Source: Adineta steineri (Eukaryota > Rotifera > Eurotatoria > Adinetida > Adinetidae). Taken from it: a stretch of 64,000 bases of DNA. Location: assembly GCA_905250115.1 (NCBI GenBank), contig CAJNOI010000013.1, positions 669,788 through 733,787 on the forward strand, given 5' to 3'. The notes under the pieces were generated by a model. That model had not been told where the DNA came from. It worked only from the letters and a program-made list of their open reading frames with translations, and made no database searches. A program made the translations under genes and the position numbers. This document shows, piece after piece, positions 38,250 through 50,634 of this stretch; positions within the stretch are counted from its first letter, which is position 1; each line of letters begins with the position of its first letter.

Positions 38250-39291
38250 TCATTTGCTTTTTTCAAGACGAGCACGAATAAGATCTTCAAGTTTTTGAGC
38301 ATCAACTGCAAATTTTCTTATACCATCAGCTAATTTATCATTAGCCATTTCATCTTCATTTAACATCCAACGAAATGTTTTTTCATCAAGTTTATCATGT
38401 TTTTTATCATGTGCATGTCCTGTTTGTTCTTTATTTAAATAAACTTGAATTTTTTCATTTCCTCCTTCTAATTCATCAAGTAATTTTGGACTTATTGTTA
38501 ATAAATCACATCCGGCTAAACCAAAAATTTGTTTTGTATTACGAAATGATGCACCCATAACAACTGTTTTTATATTATTTTGTTTATAATAATTATAAAT
38601 ACGTGTTACACTTACCTAAAAACAATATTTTTTGTTAAAATAATATATAAATACAAATATATTTACTTACAACACCAGGATCTTCTTGAATATCATAATC
38701 ACGTTTACCTTTTTTTTCAATATACCAATCATAAATTCGTCCAACAAAAGGTGATATTAATGTAACTTGTGCATCAGCACATGCAAGAGCTTGAGCAAAA
38801 GAAAATATTAATGTCATATTACAATGTATACCATGTTTTTCTTCTAATTCTTTAGCTGCTTGTATACCTTCCCATGTTGATGACAATTTAATTAAAATTC
38901 TATCTTTAGATATTCCACGTTGTTCATATAATTCAATTAAATGTCGAGCTTTATCGATTTGTCCTTGGCAATCGAATGAAAGACGAGCATCAACTTCAGT
39001 TGATACACGACCAGGTACTATTTTAAGAATTTCTTCACCAAATCGAATAAAAACATTATCCATAATATCATGAATAAGAGCTTGTTCATCGGATTTTGAT
39101 GCCGATTTTTCTCGACATTTACTTATAACATCATCAATTAAATGATCATATTGTTTCATATTAGCAGCTGATAATATTAACGAAGGATTTGTTGTTGCAT
39201 CAGTTGGTTTATATTTTTTTAATGATTCAAAATCACCAGTATCAGCAACAATGATTGTTGACTGACGAAGTTGTTCAAGACTATTAGCCAT
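38250..39291 (-). CDS. TALDO1: transaldolase
   Basis: Two exons (39291-38671 and 38615-38250) join in phase 0 to 328 residues, close to the usual 330-340. Diagnostic pieces are VVADTGDF-like VADTGDF near residue 15, [13 protein letters not shown] at about 28-40, the Schiff-base lysine in [12 protein letters not shown] (Lys135), [27 protein letters not shown] and [12 protein letters not shown]. The enzyme moves a dihydroxyacetone unit from sedoheptulose 7-phosphate to glyceraldehyde 3-phosphate in the non-oxidative pentose phosphate pathway, in the cytosol. The catalytic acids and lysine seen in the family are all present. A frame running past 38671 is intron. It lies between the small coiled-coil gene and ATF6 on the same strand with no evidence of co-transcription. 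Confidence 0.97.
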
Positions 39292-39983
39292 TGAAAAATA
39301 TATCTTTAAATAAATAAAAAAAAAGAAATATATATATGTGTTTTTCTTTTTATATACTTATAGAATAAGAAGAAATATTATTTATTATGCATAGTCGATT
39401 TTCACCTTGTCAACAAATATATCATCATGGTAAGCATGACGTTGCAAAATTAAAGTACAAATACGTCATCACATTAAGAAATATAATGCTCAGTGATTTA
39501 ATAAGAAATGATTTTTAAAATGCAAAATCACGATATACATAATACCGAGAAAAAAAGAAGAGAGCATTTTTTGTTTTCTTTTAAACTATTCATTGGGTTA
39601 ACTGTGTCTTCGTTAAGAAGACTTTCACCACTTGGCATAAATACAGGAGATCATCGCCATCTATACCAAAACAATAGTATACGTGTGAGAGTTGGATCTA
39701 ATATCGTTATTAGGAACTATTTTTACGTCTCCCTAATTGATCATTTTTTCTCTCAATTAATGAAATTAAATCTCAGTAAAATAAATTTAATAGTCTGAAC
39801 ATTATTTCTTAAGTAAAAATACAAACACAAACTGAGTATATTATATACATTTAATTATCAAAAACAAAACTAGAACAAATTATTGAGTTTTTTCAAAGCG
39901 AAATATTTTGTTTTTCATGATTAATACAATATGAATATAAATAAGAAAAATATATATGTTAATTTTATGATCATAGTCTGAAA

Positions 39984-42448
39984 TTAAATTGTACTGTGCG
40001 GTGCAGCAGATGAATAATATTGAAATAAATCATTTTGATATGCTGATGGTATATGAGTACGTTTCACAAAAACAAGTTTAGTATCTTCAACTTCACAATC
40101 AATTTTTATCATTGGTACATGATTTGTTGGAACATGGATAGATTCTAAAATTGATAAAATTTGCATCTTCACAAACAAAAAAACGAATATAACATACTAT
40201 TTAAATTTGCCATTGATGCTGGTAATATAAGGGACATTTTTGGTCGTTGAGTTTGATTTTGCATTGTTGCTGGGAGAATAAGATGATCCTAAAAATAAAT
40301 TTTAAATAAAACAATTAAGATAAATAAAGAATATACATACTCGTTTAAATGATACAAAATAAAGCGTATCATTTTTTCTGTCAAGTGTATGAATGAAATC
40401 GTCATAATTAGCTTCAAAGCTTTTGTATGGTTGAAGTTGACCTTTACTTTCAGATTGAATTCTAAATGAAATATAGATTAGAATTTATTTTTATTGAATA
40501 AAATACAAACTTTGTTTGTCGAGCAACTTTTCTTGATATATGATGTAAAGGTACAACAGATGAATCGGCTGTAGTAGTAATAACAGGATTTGATGAAATA
40601 GTCAGAGAGTTTGGATCAGGAATGATCATTGGTTCAGTATCTTGTTGTTTTTCAGATTGATCTTGTACCCATGAACGAAGATCTTGGTTTATTCTAGATT
40701 TAAATATAAGAAAAGTAAAAATTTATAAATAAAATATCAAATATTTACCGTTGAGAATGTGTCTTATTAATATAGGCTACACATTGTATATAAGGATAAG
40801 TACGCATATTATCATTTCCATTCGGTCCATAATCATAGTCGCTAGTAGTTGTGTATGAATCTTGATTCTTACTAAGACGATCACTAAGAATTGTTCGACT
40901 AGGAACAATTGCTCCTTGATTATTATAGAAATCAATTAAATTGGATTGATCATTTGAAACAGGTGCTAATGATCTAAATTATAACAAATTTTTATCAAAT
41001 AATTCATAAAATATCTAACTTACTTCAATGTAAATACATTAAAAACTACCAATAAAACAATGCCCATTAGTATAAGAGGTTTTCGTTTTTGTAGGAATGG
41101 AGCATCATTACCAACTTTATATTTTTTCAAAAGTTCATTCTATGAAGAAAAGAAAATTTTCTTTTTATGTATATATAATAATTTAAAACAAACCTCCATT
41201 TCTAATGTATCAATACGTGTTAATAATTTAGATCTTTCTCTTTTTAATTCGTCATTTTCATTTTGTAATTCTTTATTTTGATCACTAAGATGTTCCATTA
41301 ACTAGAAAAAGAAAATTTGTGGATATTTTTTGTTAAGAAAAAAAACTCAATCTCAATCAACTCACTTCTTTTCGTCGTTTACGTGAAAGTGATGCTGACT
41401 CACGATTTTTTATCATTCGAACATGTTTTTTCCATGCTTCATCCTATAATAACAAAAACAAATGAATAAAAAGAAAAATTAATTTTATTTTATTTACACT
41501 CATTGTTCCATATTGAAGTTTAAGTTGATCAAATGAAAGTGTTGGTAATTCCGATACTTGTTGTTGATTTGTTGGACTATCCGAACGACGTCGTTTTGCT
41601 ACTGGTGATGCTATTGTATTCACTTGTTTAGATATAGAATCATTTGTTACTAATGGTATTGTTACTACAGGTACATTAGCAAGTGTAAATGGTTTGGATG
41701 TTTTAATAATTGTTATTGTTGGATTTGAATTGTTTGGTTCACATTTAATTAATTTCGTTCCAGTTGATGCTGAATTTGTATATGATTGGATTTTAAAACA
41801 ATTTGTTATTGGAGTAATATTAATTGATTGAGGAGGAGAAAGAATTGGTAATGAAGGCGATAACTGAAAATTTATAATTTTTTTTAATTTATATAATAAT
41901 GAAATTTACTATTTGTTGAGGTGGTGGTTCTGGATTTTGTGGCATAGAAATATCAGAGAATAGATTTTCATACGTTGAATTATCAATTGGTATTGATGGA
42001 CTCTAAAGCAATATACAGGTTAAAATTGCAAAAGATAATCAATTAAAATTTATCTTACTTCTGCATTTAACCAAGCTGAAAAACGTTTAAAATCATCATT
42101 TGGATCATCTAATGATGGATTTTCCATATTTAATGGAAACATATCTAAAACAAATATTCATTCATAATAATATTTTTTTATATATTATTATTTTTATTTC
42201 CTTACCAAGATTATCCAAATCAATGACTGTACTATCCATTTCAGGGAGCAACGGTGGTGTATATGCAATTCCACTATCGGAATCATTTTCTGATATTAAT
42301 GTTGTTGGTGATGTCTAAATGCGTAAGAATAAATTTTTTTTAAAAGAAAAAATCATTTTATATTTAATCCTACTGTATGATTAGAAAATGTATCAACACT
42401 TTCTAAACCACCAAGAAAAGCGTCATAATCGAAATCTTCAGTATTCAT
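39984..42448 (-). CDS. ATF6: ATF6-type membrane-bound bZIP unfolded-protein-response factor
   Basis: Thirteen exons sum to 1812 bases, exactly 603 residues plus stop. The N-terminal 240 residues are acidic and Ser/Thr/Pro-rich (activation region). The basic region is RMIKNRESASLSRKRRKE at about 252-269 and matches ATF6, followed by a leucine zipper to about 310. One hydrophobic segment (PLILMGIVLLVVFNVF) near 326-342 is the membrane anchor. Just after it lies SRTIL, an RxxL site suitable for site-1 protease. The luminal tail ends with IKIDCEVEDTKLVFVKRTHI, which aligns with the conserved ATF6 C-terminal block. In the family, ER stress sends the protein to the Golgi, where S1P and S2P release the bZIP part to the nucleus. 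The last intron (40197-40145) must be spliced at its distal acceptor; the Met-initiated frame inside it is read-through. Confidence 0.94.
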
Positions 42449-43062
42449 TATTGATATCTTCTTAATTTTTTCGTACAAGTTATATTATACTATAGATATA
42501 GAATAAAAGGTATTTCAATATTGAAATGTATTCTTTTTGATTATGTGTTCCTACATGTAAGCGAAAAGGATGCATCATAGCGCTAGAAATAATTTAATAA
42601 CACATTATCGTTTGTGATAGTTGTGTATGTATGAATCTGAAAATGAAATGTTTTAAATGAGTAATATAGAATGACGGAAAAAATATGATTAAACAGTTTT
42701 CATGGGAACAAAATCAAAAGTGTCTAATGCAATACATGAAGGAAAAAGGAAGGAACCAGAATCATCCACGTCATGTTTCACAAGCAATCATTTTATTGGT
42801 CGGTAAACGAATGGAAAAAGGAAAAGAACGAGAAATGTATGACTCATATCCAATAAATATCACAAAATTATATGAAAAATAGAGGGCAGTCATGTACATA
42901 ATTAGAATGTAGAATTGAAAGTCTACGTTTGATATACTGTATTAAATGATTTTAACAAAACTTTATTATTTCGAAATTTCGAACAATCATCAGGCAAATT
43001 TTAAATTAACAAATTTTTGTATAACAAACCATATCAGTTCAACTGAATGAAATATCAATGAA
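42449..43062. other. upstream region of ATF6
   Basis: AT-rich sequence holding the likely ATF6 promoter. The 65-residue plus-strand frame at 42685-42882 is rich in Lys and Gln and has no recognisable domain; I do not call it a gene. Confidence 0.4.
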
Positions 43063-43783
43063 CAGGGACGGCGGAGCGTCATTAACCTACGTGAGGCTCA
43101 CAATATTTTTTTCTACAGTGAACTTTTATTAAAACATGGAGCAAAATATAAGTCTACTTTTTATTCGACATCAGTAAAAACTACAACGGTCATCGTGAAA
43201 ATAAAACAAATCAGAACGTACCAAAAAAATAACTTTCTCTGTTCGTTCTTTGATGCGAAAGTTGAACAGAGACTTTTCTTTGTATATGTGTGTCAAAAAG
43301 AAAAATGGGTGAATGTTAGGATGTTTTTCAGCTATTAAATATACTGTAAAGAGAATATGAATGAATCCGATCACTACTGAGCTACTTCTTTATTGCTGTA
43401 ATAATATGTATGTGTATATGCGCTTGGAAAAAAAATCAAACGTTCTAGAAATAAAACATATAAACGAAATAGGAAAAAACCAAACATATGGGCAAGAAAA
43501 CATATAAGAAAACGGAGAAAATACCTCAATACCATATACAGAAGGGAAATATCCAAGTAAAAGAAAAGAAAAAAATACATGATATGTATATATATTAGCT
43601 GTGTATGATATCTACGCGGTAAAAGAATCCAGAAGAGAGAAGTATATAAAAAAATTAGGTGAACCACATTATGAGATAGATATGTCAAAACACATATCTG
43701 AATATGTTGGATGCGAATATAACAAGTCCTAATAATACAAGATAATATTCAATCTGAAAACAAGTGAGGCTACGCCGTTACTG
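43063..43783. mobile_element. probable non-autonomous hAT-like element (721 bp)
   Basis: The left end CAGGGACGGCGGAGC matches the inverted right end CAGTAACGGCGTAGC at 12 of 15 positions, a hAT-style terminus. Flanking octamers TCAATGAA (43055-43062) and TTAATGAG (43784-43791) agree at 6 of 8 positions, so the duplication is old or chance. No transposase is seen; the minus-strand frames at 43171-43374 and 43374-43688 are AT-rich and not credible. Confidence 0.5.
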
Positions 43784-44530
43784 TTAATGAGATGATCGAT
43801 CTTATCGTTCGAAATGTGAAACATTTATTTTATTTTTTAAACAATTACATCCTATATAGAAAATCGATCTATCGAAAATTTTGAACAATATAAAAAAATA
43901 ATTTAAAAATTGATTGTAAACTAGAGATGGTTAAGTCCAGTTCTAAAATTTTGAGATACAATGGATTTTACTAGGCTGTTAAAGTTAATTATCAGATCAT
44001 CACTATGATTTTCTTAGAATTGTGAAGAACGCTCTTGTGCATCAGATTCATTCGTTGAAAACAAAAATACATCATGCATTCTGTTTTTACTAAGGTGATT
44101 TTTCTAATATTCTATCTTGCTCTTCAACTGATCAAAAAAATATTTCTCTCATATATCGCTACGTACTCTAGTCGTGGTTATACAATAACGAAAACTCGAC
44201 TTTACTAACTATTTCTATTCTCAAGTTATGAAATATGTATAAGTCTCACATTTTTAATTAATTTTCATATAAAACTAATTTAATGTAGGAAATTTCCAGG
44301 CTTAGATGATAGAAAAGATTTCACAATCAATATAAAAAAGCAAAACCGTACGGTAGAAACTTGTTCTTCCATAAATAAAAAAAACATAAATCAAATAATC
44401 AAACCATAATACCAATCAACTTGTATTTTATTACAATTTCTATTATTTAAGTTTGAAAAATACTAATTTCACATTATTTAAGATTGAAAATGATTGGATA
44501 AGATAAAAATTTCGTTTTTTTACATTAAAA

Positions 44531-44773
44531 TCAAAGCATAACTGTGCCATTAGTGTTTGGCCTCTGATTCATATGTTTCGTTTCTTTATTGTTTGCATAT
44601 ATTATCTTATCCAACACGTTTCTTCCATTGAGATCTTGTTTACACACACTGCCTATCTCTTTATATAACGAATGACAGTCGTTCCATACAAAAAAGCGAC
44701 GAAAGAAAGTAAACAGACAGCTGGAAATTAGTATGAATATTATGTGTATTTGATTTATTGTACGATGTATCAA
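44531..44773 (-). CDS. small possibly secreted protein in the left inverted-repeat arm (80 residues)
   Basis: A minus-strand frame encodes 80 residues, starting MIHRTINQIHIIFILISSCLF, a basic start followed by a hydrophobic stretch that could act as a signal sequence. The rest is polar with three or more Cys and the motif KQDLNGRNVLDKIIYANNKE. The same frame exists in the opposite arm at 52681-52872, where its hydrophobic start and the DLNGRNVLDKIIYANNKETKHM block are kept. No family is recognised. The start codon lies close to the assembly gap at 44789, so upstream exons or promoter could be missing. It may be a real short gene or simply conserved repeat sequence. Confidence 0.35.
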   Translation of the reverse strand: MIHRTINQIHIIFILISSCLFTFFRRFFVWNDCHSLYKEIGSVCKQDLNGRNVLDKIIYANNKETKHMNQRPNTNGTVML

Positions 44774-44788
44774 ATTGTAGTTTTAGTG

Positions 44789-44888
44789 NNNNNNNNNNNN
44801 NNNNNNNNNNNNNNNNNNNNNNNNNNNNNNNNNNNNNNNNNNNNNNNNNNNNNNNNNNNNNNNNNNNNNNNNNNNNNNNNNNNNNNNN
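44789..44888. other. assembly gap (100 N)
   Basis: Exactly 100 unknown bases, a conventional gap of unstated size. It falls inside the left inverted-repeat arm. By comparison with the other arm the missing sequence should resemble about 51905-52670. Confidence 0.99.
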
Positions 44889-45293
44889 AAAAAGGCACGA
44901 ATAAAATGCGATGAGTATTCTTGTAAAATATCTTCATGAAAAATAGAAAAATGTTGTCTCATTAAACGTGTCTATAATAGTGATTCAAATCATTCGATCT
45001 CAAAGTGAAAGGTAGATTTAGTGAGCTTTAGAGATTGCTGCTATTCATATAATCACGTATAGCATGCACTCCATCGTTTTTTCTCGAGTACAAGTCTTGC
45101 GGGTCTTTGAGACTCCATTTGTTTATATAACGATATAAGTAGAAAGACCTTCATAGAACCATAGATTCGCACCCCCAAAAAAAGATGGGATACCGACTTT
45201 GTATAAAGATATAAATAAAAGGACCTTTAAGTTGCTCTAAATCGTGTCTTAAATAAAACTGCAAAAGATTGAAAAATCTAGAATCTTAGTAAT

Positions 45294-45388
45294 AGGGTGA
45301 GTGTGGGGTGTAGACGTAAGTTTGGGATGTGGGTTCGTTATCATACCTGCACCCAGACCCAAATTCACCCACACCCACACCCACACCG
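45294..45388 (+). repeat. telomere-like tract 1: G-rich then C-rich
   Basis: AGGGTGAGTGTGGGGTG and GGGATGTGGG on the left are followed, after TTATCATAC, by CACCCAGACCC and four CCCACA units. The two halves can pair. It forms the inner end of the left inverted-repeat arm. Confidence 0.8.
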
Positions 45389-45623
45389 TTTTTGCAGTAC
45401 AGATAACTCTTGGATAAAATTCGAAGTTTCCGCATTTATTATATACTATTCTTTGGAATGGTATTTACTGATCTTTTATTGTGCGTGTGTATTATTTAAT
45501 TAATCTAAATAAATATTATTATATTAATAGCGTTATACAAGAGAGTGTAATACAACTCAAATATTTCGTTACACTATTATTATTATTAATCATTCTATTT
45601 CTATTTAGATAATCTCTTTTAAT

Positions 45624-46993
45624 ATGTTGACCAAGTCACTTTCAGCTATTCTTATGGGTTTTACAATTGGTGTTACTTTTAGTCTATGGTTACAGCGGAA
45701 TTCGCAGATTAATACAACAGAAATGATTACTAGTACTCCAATTATACTCCCATCATCTTCAAAACATGAACAGTTAAAGTCTAATTTATCAACAAATTTC
45801 AACATTAATTATGATAATATAGCTCAATTCTATGAAGGATACTACAAATTCTATGAATTGAACAGAGAATGGTGAGTCTTATGGTGTATTTTCATGGCTT
45901 GAGAGATCAACAGATATAAGCCTAAATGTTTTTGATTGATAAATTTATAGTTGTTGTTAAACGTCAAAGACTCATTAGAAGCTAAATATAGTTTGAACTA
46001 TTTGTTACTTCATACTTCTATCATATGTATATTAAAAAAGATCTCGTGCAACTGTGAAAATCCGCAAGTATTAAAAACCGATTATTCCAACTTATTTTGT
46101 TTTCGCTAATATTCTTGTCAGTTAAGTTAAAATATTTTCATTTTCAAAAAAATATAAATATATTATATAACTAGTACGAGTATTTTTAGAATACCTGAAA
46201 TTCAGTAGATAGATAGATATTAAAATCTATAAAATATACATGTAATATTTGAAATCAACTTTCGAGTTTGATATTATACTAAATAAAAGTTTATTTTAAT
46301 CTATTTTTACTTTAATTATTGAATTATATTTCTTTGTTCAGGCAGAAAAAATCGTTTCTTGGAGTTCACTTTCTGCAAAATTCCAATGATGCAATTACAA
46401 TTGCCGAGATTCTGCATGATCAAGATATTGATCTAGTTATTGAAACAGGTACTTATCGTGGTGGTGCTGCTCTATTCTTTGCTTCAATCATGTACCAATA
46501 TCGATATAATGCAAGTTCAAAAACAATTCGTCCATTTAAAATTGTAACTATGGATATAAACGCAGAAGCAAAGACATATATTAATCGATATCCACTTCTT
46601 GCTTCTTATATCACTTTTATTCCTCATGGAAGCATGACAGAGATAGCAAAATCAATCGTTAATCGTACATTTATCGAAATGAAACCTAAAAATGTATTTA
46701 TTTCGCTTGATGGTGACCACTATTCTAAAAGTGTCTATGATGAATTAGTCTATTTTCAAAATTATTTGTCAAAAATCGGTAATTATATCCTGGTACAAGA
46801 TACTCGATTATCAAGTAAATGGCATACTATGTATTGTGCTGAAGCAAAATTGGGTGGACCTTGCAATGGACCACAAGAAGGTGTCAATTGGTTTTTAAAA
46901 AATGAAGGTCAAGGACGTTTTGTTAGTGATCCTGGAAAAGAGTATTTATTTAGTACTCATCACAATGGATGGCTTAAGAAAATTGCTTTATAG
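45624..46993 (+). CDS. CmcI/rhamnosyl O-methyltransferase-like SAM-dependent enzyme with signal anchor
   Basis: Two exons (45624-45871 and 46342-46993, 470-base intron) join through a split Trp codon to 299 residues. Residues 6-25 form one hydrophobic anchor, and a 60-residue linker follows. The catalytic part matches the CmcI family (cephalosporin hydroxylase / rhamnosyl O-methyltransferase, PF04989). The SAM loop is VIETGTYRGGAALFF (about 115-129), the acidic strand is VTMDIN, the metal/active-site motif is FISLDGDHYSKSVYDEL (about 202-218), then YILVQDTRL, and near the C-terminus VNWFLKN and THHNGWLKK. Members are mainly bacterial and methylate hydroxyls of sugars or antibiotics. Here the enzyme would face the Golgi or ER lumen as a type II membrane protein. 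Substrate is unknown. Bacterial affinity plus an intron and added anchor suggests an old gene transfer. Confidence 0.82.
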
Positions 46994-48834
46994 ATAACTA
47001 TATCTAGGTTTTTGTCTTGTTTTCTTTTTCAAATTAATTTAATTATTTTTTGTGTTTGCGAAAATAATATTTTTCGGTTTTAATATTGTATTCATTGATT
47101 TATGCGTACACTGACATACTAGTGAGAGAACATTTGTAACAGTTTTGAGTAAAATCTTACTGTATCTTGTGTAACTTGATAAATAACATTTAAATACTAT
47201 ATATGAAACTTTTCTAACATATATGAAGAGAACATAAATATTCCAATGAGTTAATGTGAGTGAGAATAACAGCATTATATTTATCACTCAACTGTACCCT
47301 CTAACGTCCACATGTACACCCAAAACAAAGTTCCACTTGTTATCAACTTATTTTTATTGAAAAAAACAGATCATTTTTTCGTATGTATTATTAAACAACA
47401 ATTGCAAATGAACGAAGGAATGATTTTTGAAAAGTATATTCTATATTTACTCGCTGAATAGCGTCAACAAAACATATTTCAAATAAAAATAAAACGAATG
47501 CGTGTGTCGACATTGTCGACAATGGTGACGTCAAAAGCAAAAGTAAATAAAAAGTTTTTTCTTACAAGTATTTCTTTTCTCTTGTATTGAATATGGCATG
47601 TTGTAGTACTGTCTGAGATATACATAATCATCTTTAGTATTTTATGTTCGTTTACGTCAGTATAAAGTAATATATGCGTCAGCAACCAAACATTATAGTA
47701 TGATATGAAAGAAAAAGAGAAAAATCATTTTCTATATTGAATCAAATATAAACATGGCAATAACTAGATCACTGAAAAATGAAGTTTATACATCGCGTTA
47801 CAAATGTTAGTATATTTGTAATATTTTATCATTGGAAATCGCGAGAAATCATCAGAAAATATTAGAAATCAGTTTAATTTATAACAAAAAATTGTGTATA
47901 TTAAAAACAAAATTGATTTTGCCAAAGTAGTATGCATATACTATCCGTAATATACAGATCAAAAAATATATATTCCTATTCTTATATTCTCATCTATTTT
48001 CATTTTCTATTCAAGTATTAGTTAAGTATTTTATTTCAATTTTAATCAATTTACTTCTTGCTATTCGCCATCTGTCAGTGAGACTTTTTTACGATATAGA
48101 ATGTTATTTGCATCAGACCATTTTCATACTGTACTTCTGAAGATTCTTCTAGGACTGATCATCGTAGTTCAACATCTATACAGTCATTAAGTGTCTTTGT
48201 CTTATTCGATATTGAATAGATAAAATATCAATCGACCTACTTCGTCAGATACAAGTAAACAATATCTGAAGAATATCTGTTTGTGTTGATATCTCGGATG
48301 ATTGAACATATTTCTACTGATTATAACAGCAAAGAATAGCATTATTATTGAAAATTAAATCGTTTTGGTCTCATAAAATAAGATCTTAGAACGGCAAGAA
48401 ATAGGACATCAATCTCATTTCAAGTACAAACTCGGAATTTTCACTGAACGTTTATTTTCTTTCTTACGATTAAACACAATGTCTCGGACTAAAACTTAGT
48501 GCAAAAAACTGCAGACTAAGAATGGTACAGATGTGAATAGATGAATCGAATATTTTCATCCACATTCACATTATAAAACATCATTCTTTAAAATTTTCGG
48601 TTGCCCAAATTATATTTATTTTTCAAAAAAATATTTTATATTCATCATGGATCTCATTTTTAAGGTGAGACGTGAATAGGGAAAATAAGTTTTTAATTAG
48701 ATTATCTCACTGTACATATCTGCTTTTTCTATTAAAATCTATATTATTTATGTTGTATCCTATTTAATTACTTTATTTTACTTAAAATAAATATTACAAA
48801 AAATAAATTAACAGCCATAAAATAAAATGAAAAA
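46994..48834. other. intergenic between methyltransferase and GT61-like gene
   Basis: 1.8 kb of AT-rich sequence joining the 3' ends of two convergent genes. The minus-strand frames at 47039-47287 and 47479-47685 have no recognisable content. A short palindrome, GTCGACATTGTCGAC, lies near 47507-47521. Confidence 0.4.
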
Positions 48835-50634
48835 TTATATTTGTAACGGTTTTGAAGAATTTTCTAAATTATGTTTAATACCATATTTTTCTCTTAATTG
48901 TCTCAATAATGAACGATTAAAAGAACAACCATCATTGTGACCATTATCAATATAACCTCCTTCTTTCCATTGATTATATTCATGTACAAAATCTTCTACC
49001 CAAAATTCTAAACATATAAATCTTTTGTGGGGTGATCTTGTCGTTACTGAAGCACAAAATTCTTTATCTTTTTCACACATTTCAACAAATAATTGTCCAT
49101 CAGCTGCTAAATTTTCTCGAGGTTGTACTGGTAATGAAAATCCTTGTAAAATAAGTTGACCTGCTTGTCGTACTAATTTGATAACTTCATCTTTTTTTAT
49201 ACCTTTAGTTCGTTCATTGATTGGATAATAAAGACCTTTAATATACGGTGTACCACTTGTCATATGTTGTTCAAGATATGAAGCATATCCTTTTGGTGTA
49301 TTTTCTAATCCCCATGGCCTTAAACCTCCAAGATTAATTGAAACCGATCCATCGGATAAAAATGTTTGATACATTTGACCCGTACCTGGTCCAGTTATAT
49401 GAATATCCATTTTACGTAAAATTTTCAATTGAGCAATAAAATCATTCTCAATTAATTCATATGTTGGTGATCGAGAATCACTTGATGTTGCATTGATTTG
49501 AATTGAACTCATATTTTGTGCCTTAACTTGATTATAATAAAGATATGAAATCTGAATTAATGGCCATTCTGATTTACTTGTATTACTTTTACTTGTATTT
49601 ATATAAAAATTAGTATAATTATTTATTTCATTAATTGCATCCTTGATTTCTTTTCGATCGTTTTCTGTAAAACGTCTATTATCAATGACATATGCATGAA
49701 GAAGATCATGAGATGTTCGATATTCCGATGAAGATTTTTGTCGAACAACTGAATGAATAAAACCATGTTGTTGATACATTCGATCACGAAAAAGTCTCGA
49801 AGCATTTAACTCAACACCACCAGGTAATTGTAAATTAGATTGTGTACAACGTTGACAAAAAGTTCCACTACCCATAATAATTTCATCAAATATAAACCAT
49901 CGTCCTTGTGAAAGTTTATTTAGAACACGTTGTTTAATTATTCCAAGACCACCAAAACGACTATAAACATCTTCACTCCAACACCCATCACAATCATCTA
50001 CACCGGCAAGAATATGAAATGGATAAAGATGTCTAGGAGAAAATCGAATTAGTGCAACATAGGCTGCATAGAGTCCATCAAAAAGTGCATGACCAATATT
50101 GTGATGCCATGGTTGACCAAAATATAGAGTGACATATGGTATTCTTCTTGGTTTAGTTATATTACGAACAAATATTTCAAGATGAATATATGAATCAAAT
50201 TCACGTTTATTTGGTGTTATAGGCCATAGATTAAAAGCATCTGTTCGTAGATAATATTCGGGTAAATAACTTCCTTTTACTAATAAAATTGTAAACCAAC
50301 TATCAACATAATATAGATTTTTAAACAAACATGATTGATTATATAATGGACCTATACATTGCATTTTTGTTTCTAATGTTTCATCAGAAGAACTTAGTGT
50401 TGAATTAATAGAATATAAACTATATTTATCAGTTTTATTTGTTAATGGTTTTGTAGATATTGTAAAATTTGGACTATTGATAATATTTGGTGTAAATGAA
50501 GTTTGTATATTAATATTTTTTATTTTTACCATGAAACAAACTATCATAATGATAGATACGATTGTAATACAAATAAAATTTTGACGAGTAATTAGGGAAT
50601 AGTTGAATAATTTCGTTTGTATTTGATTTAACAT
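48835..50634 (-). CDS. GT61-type (DUF563) glycosyltransferase, intronless type II membrane protein
   Basis: This single exon encodes 599 residues. A short cytosolic N-terminus precedes one membrane segment at about 20-36 (FICITIVSIIMIVCFMV), giving Golgi type II topology. A Ser/Thr/Asn-rich stem with many N-glycosylation sites follows. The catalytic region shows GT61 hallmarks: QPWHHNIGHALFDGLYAAYV at about 175-194, conserved paired cysteines (DDCDGCW, CQRC), a central linker, then KILRKMDIHITGPGTGQMYQ and the NLGG turn. GT61 includes plant xylosyl/arabinosyltransferases and animal EOGT/POMGNT2. The sugar and acceptor cannot be told from sequence. The C-terminal 130 residues are Cys-rich and family-specific. 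A possible AATAAA lies on the minus strand near 48772-48777. It sits between inverted-repeat arms with the CmcI-like gene, and lack of introns is unusual for this window. Confidence 0.75.
   Translation of the reverse strand: MLNQIQTKLFNYSLITRQNFICITIVSIIMIVCFMVKIKNINIQTSFTPNIINSPNFTISTKPLTNKTDKYSLYSINSTLSSSDETLETKMQCIGPLYNQSCLFKNLYYVDSWFTILLVKGSYLPEYYLRTDAFNLWPITPNKREFDSYIHLEIFVRNITKPRRIPYVTLYFGQPWHHNIGHALFDGLYAAYVALIRFSPRHLYPFHILAGVDDCDGCWSEDVYSRFGGLGIIKQRVLNKLSQGRWFIFDEIIMGSGTFCQRCTQSNLQLPGGVELNASRLFRDRMYQQHGFIHSVVRQKSSSEYRTSHDLLHAYVIDNRRFTENDRKEIKDAINEINNYTNFYINTSKSNTSKSEWPLIQISYLYYNQVKAQNMSSIQINATSSDSRSPTYELIENDFIAQLKILRKMDIHITGPGTGQMYQTFLSDGSVSINLGGLRPWGLENTPKGYASYLEQHMTSGTPYIKGLYYPINERTKGIKKDEVIKLVRQAGQLILQGFSLPVQPRENLAADGQLFVEMCEKDKEFCASVTTRSPHKRFICLEFWVEDFVHEYNQWKEGGYIDNGHNDGCSFNRSLLRQLREKYGIKHNLENSSKPLQI

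Larger units (their letters stand above)
44003..45388 (+). repeat. left arm of a long inverted repeat flanking two enzyme genes
   Basis: This segment matches, in reverse complement, the sequence at 51056-53096. Blocks can be followed from 44003 (TATGATTTTCTTAGAATTGT) through the small ORF, the N gap and the telomere-like tract ending at 45388. Outside 44003 the two copies stop matching. The arms are clearly diverged and each carries private insertions. Confidence 0.85.

Noticed and set aside
39508..39798. 96-residue plus-strand frame upstream of transaldolase
   Set aside because: Low-information AT-rich sequence between two confident genes, with no splice context or recognisable motif.
40145..40178. 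Met-initiated start of a separate 64-residue protein at 40178
   Set aside because: The sequence from 40144 is the last ATF6 exon; the Met part lies within the preceding intron.
45297..45503. Matching short frames starting MSVGCRRKF at 45297 (+) and 51153 (-)
   Set aside because: Both lie in the telomere-like tracts at the inner ends of the inverted repeat, and similarity ends with the repeat.
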